In this document: positions 5,349-7,030 of the stretch, piece by piece
Layout: each line of letters starts with the position of its first letter
How positions within the stretch are numbered: the first letter of the stretch is position 1
Source: Candidatus Magasanikbacteria bacterium RIFCSPHIGHO2_02_FULL_50_9b
GTDB taxonomy: Bacteria > Patescibacteriota > Patescibacteriia > Magasanikbacterales > 2-02-FULL-50-9b
Direction of reading: 5' to 3'
Assembly (NCBI GenBank): GCA_001782975.1
Contig: MFQD01000031.1
Coordinates: 1 to 7,030 of the forward strand
DNA length: 7,030 nucleotides
Translations under genes and position numbers: made by a program
The notes under the pieces: model-generated
Told to the model about the DNA's origin: nothing
The model's input: only the letters and a program-made list of their open reading frames with translations
Databases searched by the model: none

Positions 5349-6157
5349 CGCAGATATTTTTTATTCGCATTGTGCTCCTCGAGCGTGCGGCCGTAATGCA
5401 CCGTGCCATCAGGCGCCGTTAAATAAAACCAAAATTTATTTTGCTCCGGTTCAAGTGCTGCCTCAAGCGTTGCCACACCCGGATTGCCAATGGGACCCGG
5501 TGGCAACCCGCGATGTTTGTATGTGTTCCACGCGGAAAGTGACGCGCGATCAGCAGCGCTCGTGAACCGCCCGCTCTTGCCCGTCACATAATTGACGGAC
5601 GCATCAACTTGCAATCCCCAGCCTGCATCCGCGCGCCGCCACAAAATATCAGCAACCATGCGACGGTCACGAGCACCGCGCACCTCTTTTTCCAAAATAC
5701 TTGCCACAGTCACGACTTCATGAATCGTTCGGCCGGCTCCGGCGGCATCGGCGCGCATCGCGGGTGTAAATTTACGATCAAAATTTTTGAGCATCGTGCT
5801 CACCAATTCCGATGCGCCACCACGCAGACTGATTTCATAGGTATCAGGAAATAAATACCCTTCAAGACTGATGCCGCGCGGCTTGCTCCGCAAAAAATCA
5901 AATTGCGCTGTTGGCACACTACCAACGGTCGGCTGATGTGCCGGTTCACCAATGAGCGCATACAAATCTGCTGAGCTGGTAACCATTTTTTTTTGAACCA
6001 TGAGCTCGGCAAGATCGCGCAAATCGCGCCCCTCGGTGAGTGTCAAGCGCGGCGCAGGAGGCGAAACCGCGGGTGCCTCATTCGCGCTGCGCCGCACAAA
6101 CCACCACGCGCCGCTCGCAACGGCAAGAACCAAAAAAAACAACACGATACGCTTCAT
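5345..6157 (-). CDS. mltG: Endolytic murein transglycosylase, short form
   Basis: MltG (YceG family) cuts nascent peptidoglycan strands inside the chain and so sets glycan length. It acts outside the cytoplasmic membrane. Residues 4-21 form the N-terminal membrane anchor. Residues 37-70 fit the small LysM-like subdomain. Catalytic-domain motifs follow: LEGYLFPDTYEI (98-109), VASILEKEV (151-159) with E156 at the catalytic glutamate position, NTYKHRGLPPGPIGNPG (211-227), and KFWFYLTAPDGTVHYGRT (241-258) near the end. The protein is 270 residues, against about 340 in E. coli; the loss is in the N-terminal part and linkers, and the catalytic core is complete. The ATG at 6157 has GGAG seven bases upstream (6168-6165) and overlaps the stop of the preceding gene. 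The queA start overlaps its stop. Confidence 0.95.
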   Translation of the reverse strand: MKRIVLFFLVLAVASGAWWFVRRSANEAPAVSPPAPRLTLTEGRDLRDLAELMVQKKMVTSSADLYALIGEPAHQPTVGSVPTAQFDFLRSKPRGISLEGYLFPDTYEISLRGGASELVSTMLKNFDRKFTPAMRADAAGAGRTIHEVVTVASILEKEVRGARDRRMVADILWRRADAGWGLQVDASVNYVTGKSGRFTSAADRASLSAWNTYKHRGLPPGPIGNPGVATLEAALEPEQNKFWFYLTAPDGTVHYGRTLEEHNANKKYLR

Positions 6158-7030
6158 AAAACAGCTCCAAATTTACTGATCTGTTCTGCAATCGAACCAA
6201 TGTTGTGCGATTCATCAATCCGGCACACGAGCAAATGATCACCGCGATCAACGATAATTAAATCCGCGACACCAACACACACGACGCGCTTGCCCGGTTT
6301 GCCATACACCAAATTATTTCGCGCATTAATGAAATGTGTTTCGTTGTGCGACGATGCATTACTTTTTTCATCGTGCTGCATGAGCTCTTTCACCACTGCC
6401 CACTTTCCCACGTCTGACCAGTTCCACGCATCAGCACGATAGCCGACCTTGGCGCCATACAATTTTGTGGCAAGTGATTCAATTGAAATAATCGGCAACT
6501 CGTTCGCTTGCTGCATTGCAGCGTCGGTGTTGCCCACAGCCAATCCGTCGCGCACGCGACACACCAAATTCCACACCTGTGGCGCCAATTGCTGGAACAT
6601 CGCAACAGCTGTTTTTAATTTCCACACATACATACCGGTGTGTGCAAACCATCCACCAGATGCAACCATCTGACCGCACAACTCTGTGTCAGGTTTTTCA
6701 ACCCATTCAATGATTGGCGCGAGCGCCGCATCTGTTTCGGCGAGCGCTGCGCGAACATAGGTGTATCCCGGATCAACGGCAGCAGGCGTCACGAGTGGCA
6801 AAACAATGTGCTCCGGCTCGCGCTCAAGATACGCAGCAATCTGTTCAAGCGCAATCACAAACTGTTCCGCATTCCCGACAAAATCATCAGACGGAATACT
6901 CGCGATCACCGGATTTTCTTCGCCAAACAAAGACGCAAGCACGGCAGTTTCAAACGCCATACCCGGACCCGTGTTGCGCTTCAGCGGCTCGGCGATGATG
7001 TGGTCAGCGGGCAACTGCGGCAATTGCGCG
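6154..7030 (-). CDS. manC: Mannose-1-phosphate guanylyltransferase, N-terminus outside the window
   Basis: This nucleotidyltransferase makes GDP-mannose from mannose-1-phosphate and GTP, for envelope glycans and glycoconjugates. The frame runs off the window edge, so the N-terminal GTP-binding GGxGTRLWP signature is not visible and the real start is further upstream. Counting from the Met at 7023, family landmarks include EPLKRNTGPG (12-21), PSDDF (44-48, usually PSDH), DPGYTYV (84-90, usually TGYGYI), EWVEKPD (106-112), HTGMYVWK (128-135), WSDVGKWAVV (202-211), and ADLIIVDRGDHLLV (253-266). There is no extra phosphomannose isomerase domain, so it is the single-function type. It overlaps mltG by ATGA. 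The gene symbol is by function; another hexose-1-phosphate nucleotidyltransferase specificity cannot be excluded. Confidence 0.88.
   Translation of the reverse strand, partial: AQLPQLPADHIIAEPLKRNTGPGMAFETAVLASLFGEENPVIASIPSDDFVGNAEQFVIALEQIAAYLEREPEHIVLPLVTPAAVDPGYTYVRAALAETDAALAPIIEWVEKPDTELCGQMVASGGWFAHTGMYVWKLKTAVAMFQQLAPQVWNLVCRVRDGLAVGNTDAAMQQANELPIISIESLATKLYGAKVGYRADAWNWSDVGKWAVVKELMQHDEKSNASSHNETHFINARNNLVYGKPGKRVVCVGVADLIIVDRGDHLLVCRIDESHNIGSIAEQISKFGAVL
6165..6168 (-). promoter_or_regulatory. Ribosome binding site of mltG
   Basis: GGAG on the minus strand lies seven bases before the mltG ATG at 6157, inside the last codons of the guanylyltransferase gene. It supports this start and translation from the same transcript. 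Confidence 0.65.

Noticed and set aside
1..7030. CRISPR array, tRNA or rRNA genes
   Set aside because: No regularly spaced repeats and no recognisable tRNA or rRNA motifs were seen on either strand.

Overview
This 7,030-base window looks like a bacterial chromosome segment. I think a member of the candidate phyla radiation (Patescibacteria) is most likely. The reasons are the divergent but intact Tgt with a GGESIGY base-pocket motif, a short MltG, tightly packed genes with 4-base overlaps, and many A or T runs in otherwise medium-GC genes. This placement is an inference from sequence feel and not a phylogeny.

Layout. Bases 1-150 (minus) hold the first 50 codons of a membrane-anchored protein with a charged helix after its membrane segment. 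It is divergent from tgt (202-1416, plus), the queuosine tRNA-guanine transglycosylase. At the other end, on the minus strand, lies an operon read from 7030 down to 4302. It holds a mannose-1-phosphate guanylyltransferase (N-terminus outside the window), the murein transglycosylase gene mltG, and queA, the next enzyme of queuosine synthesis after Tgt. Each junction is an ATGA stop/start overlap. tgt and queA therefore face each other.

Between these two queuosine genes lies a self-contained cassette (about 1415-4303) with two genes I cannot assign to any family. A 583-residue multi-pass membrane protein (3239-1488, minus) has a long beta-rich C-terminal half ending in an aromatic residue. A soluble-looking protein of about 249 residues (3434-4183, plus) diverges from it. 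Both start from one short control region with three TGTACA cores, two in an 11-bp tandem repeat and two in a perfect 15-bp-arm palindrome. A TTGACA box sits four bases beyond each edge of this array. Each cassette gene ends in its own strong stem-loop plus seven-T terminator, and each T-run overlaps the TAA stop of the neighbouring queuosine gene. The 583-residue gene has far higher third-position GC than everything around it.

How the parts fit. Tgt and QueA act in sequence on tRNA wobble guanine 34. The guanylyltransferase and MltG serve envelope sugar and peptidoglycan metabolism. The central cassette has no visible link to either job and is the most promising unexplained part of the window.
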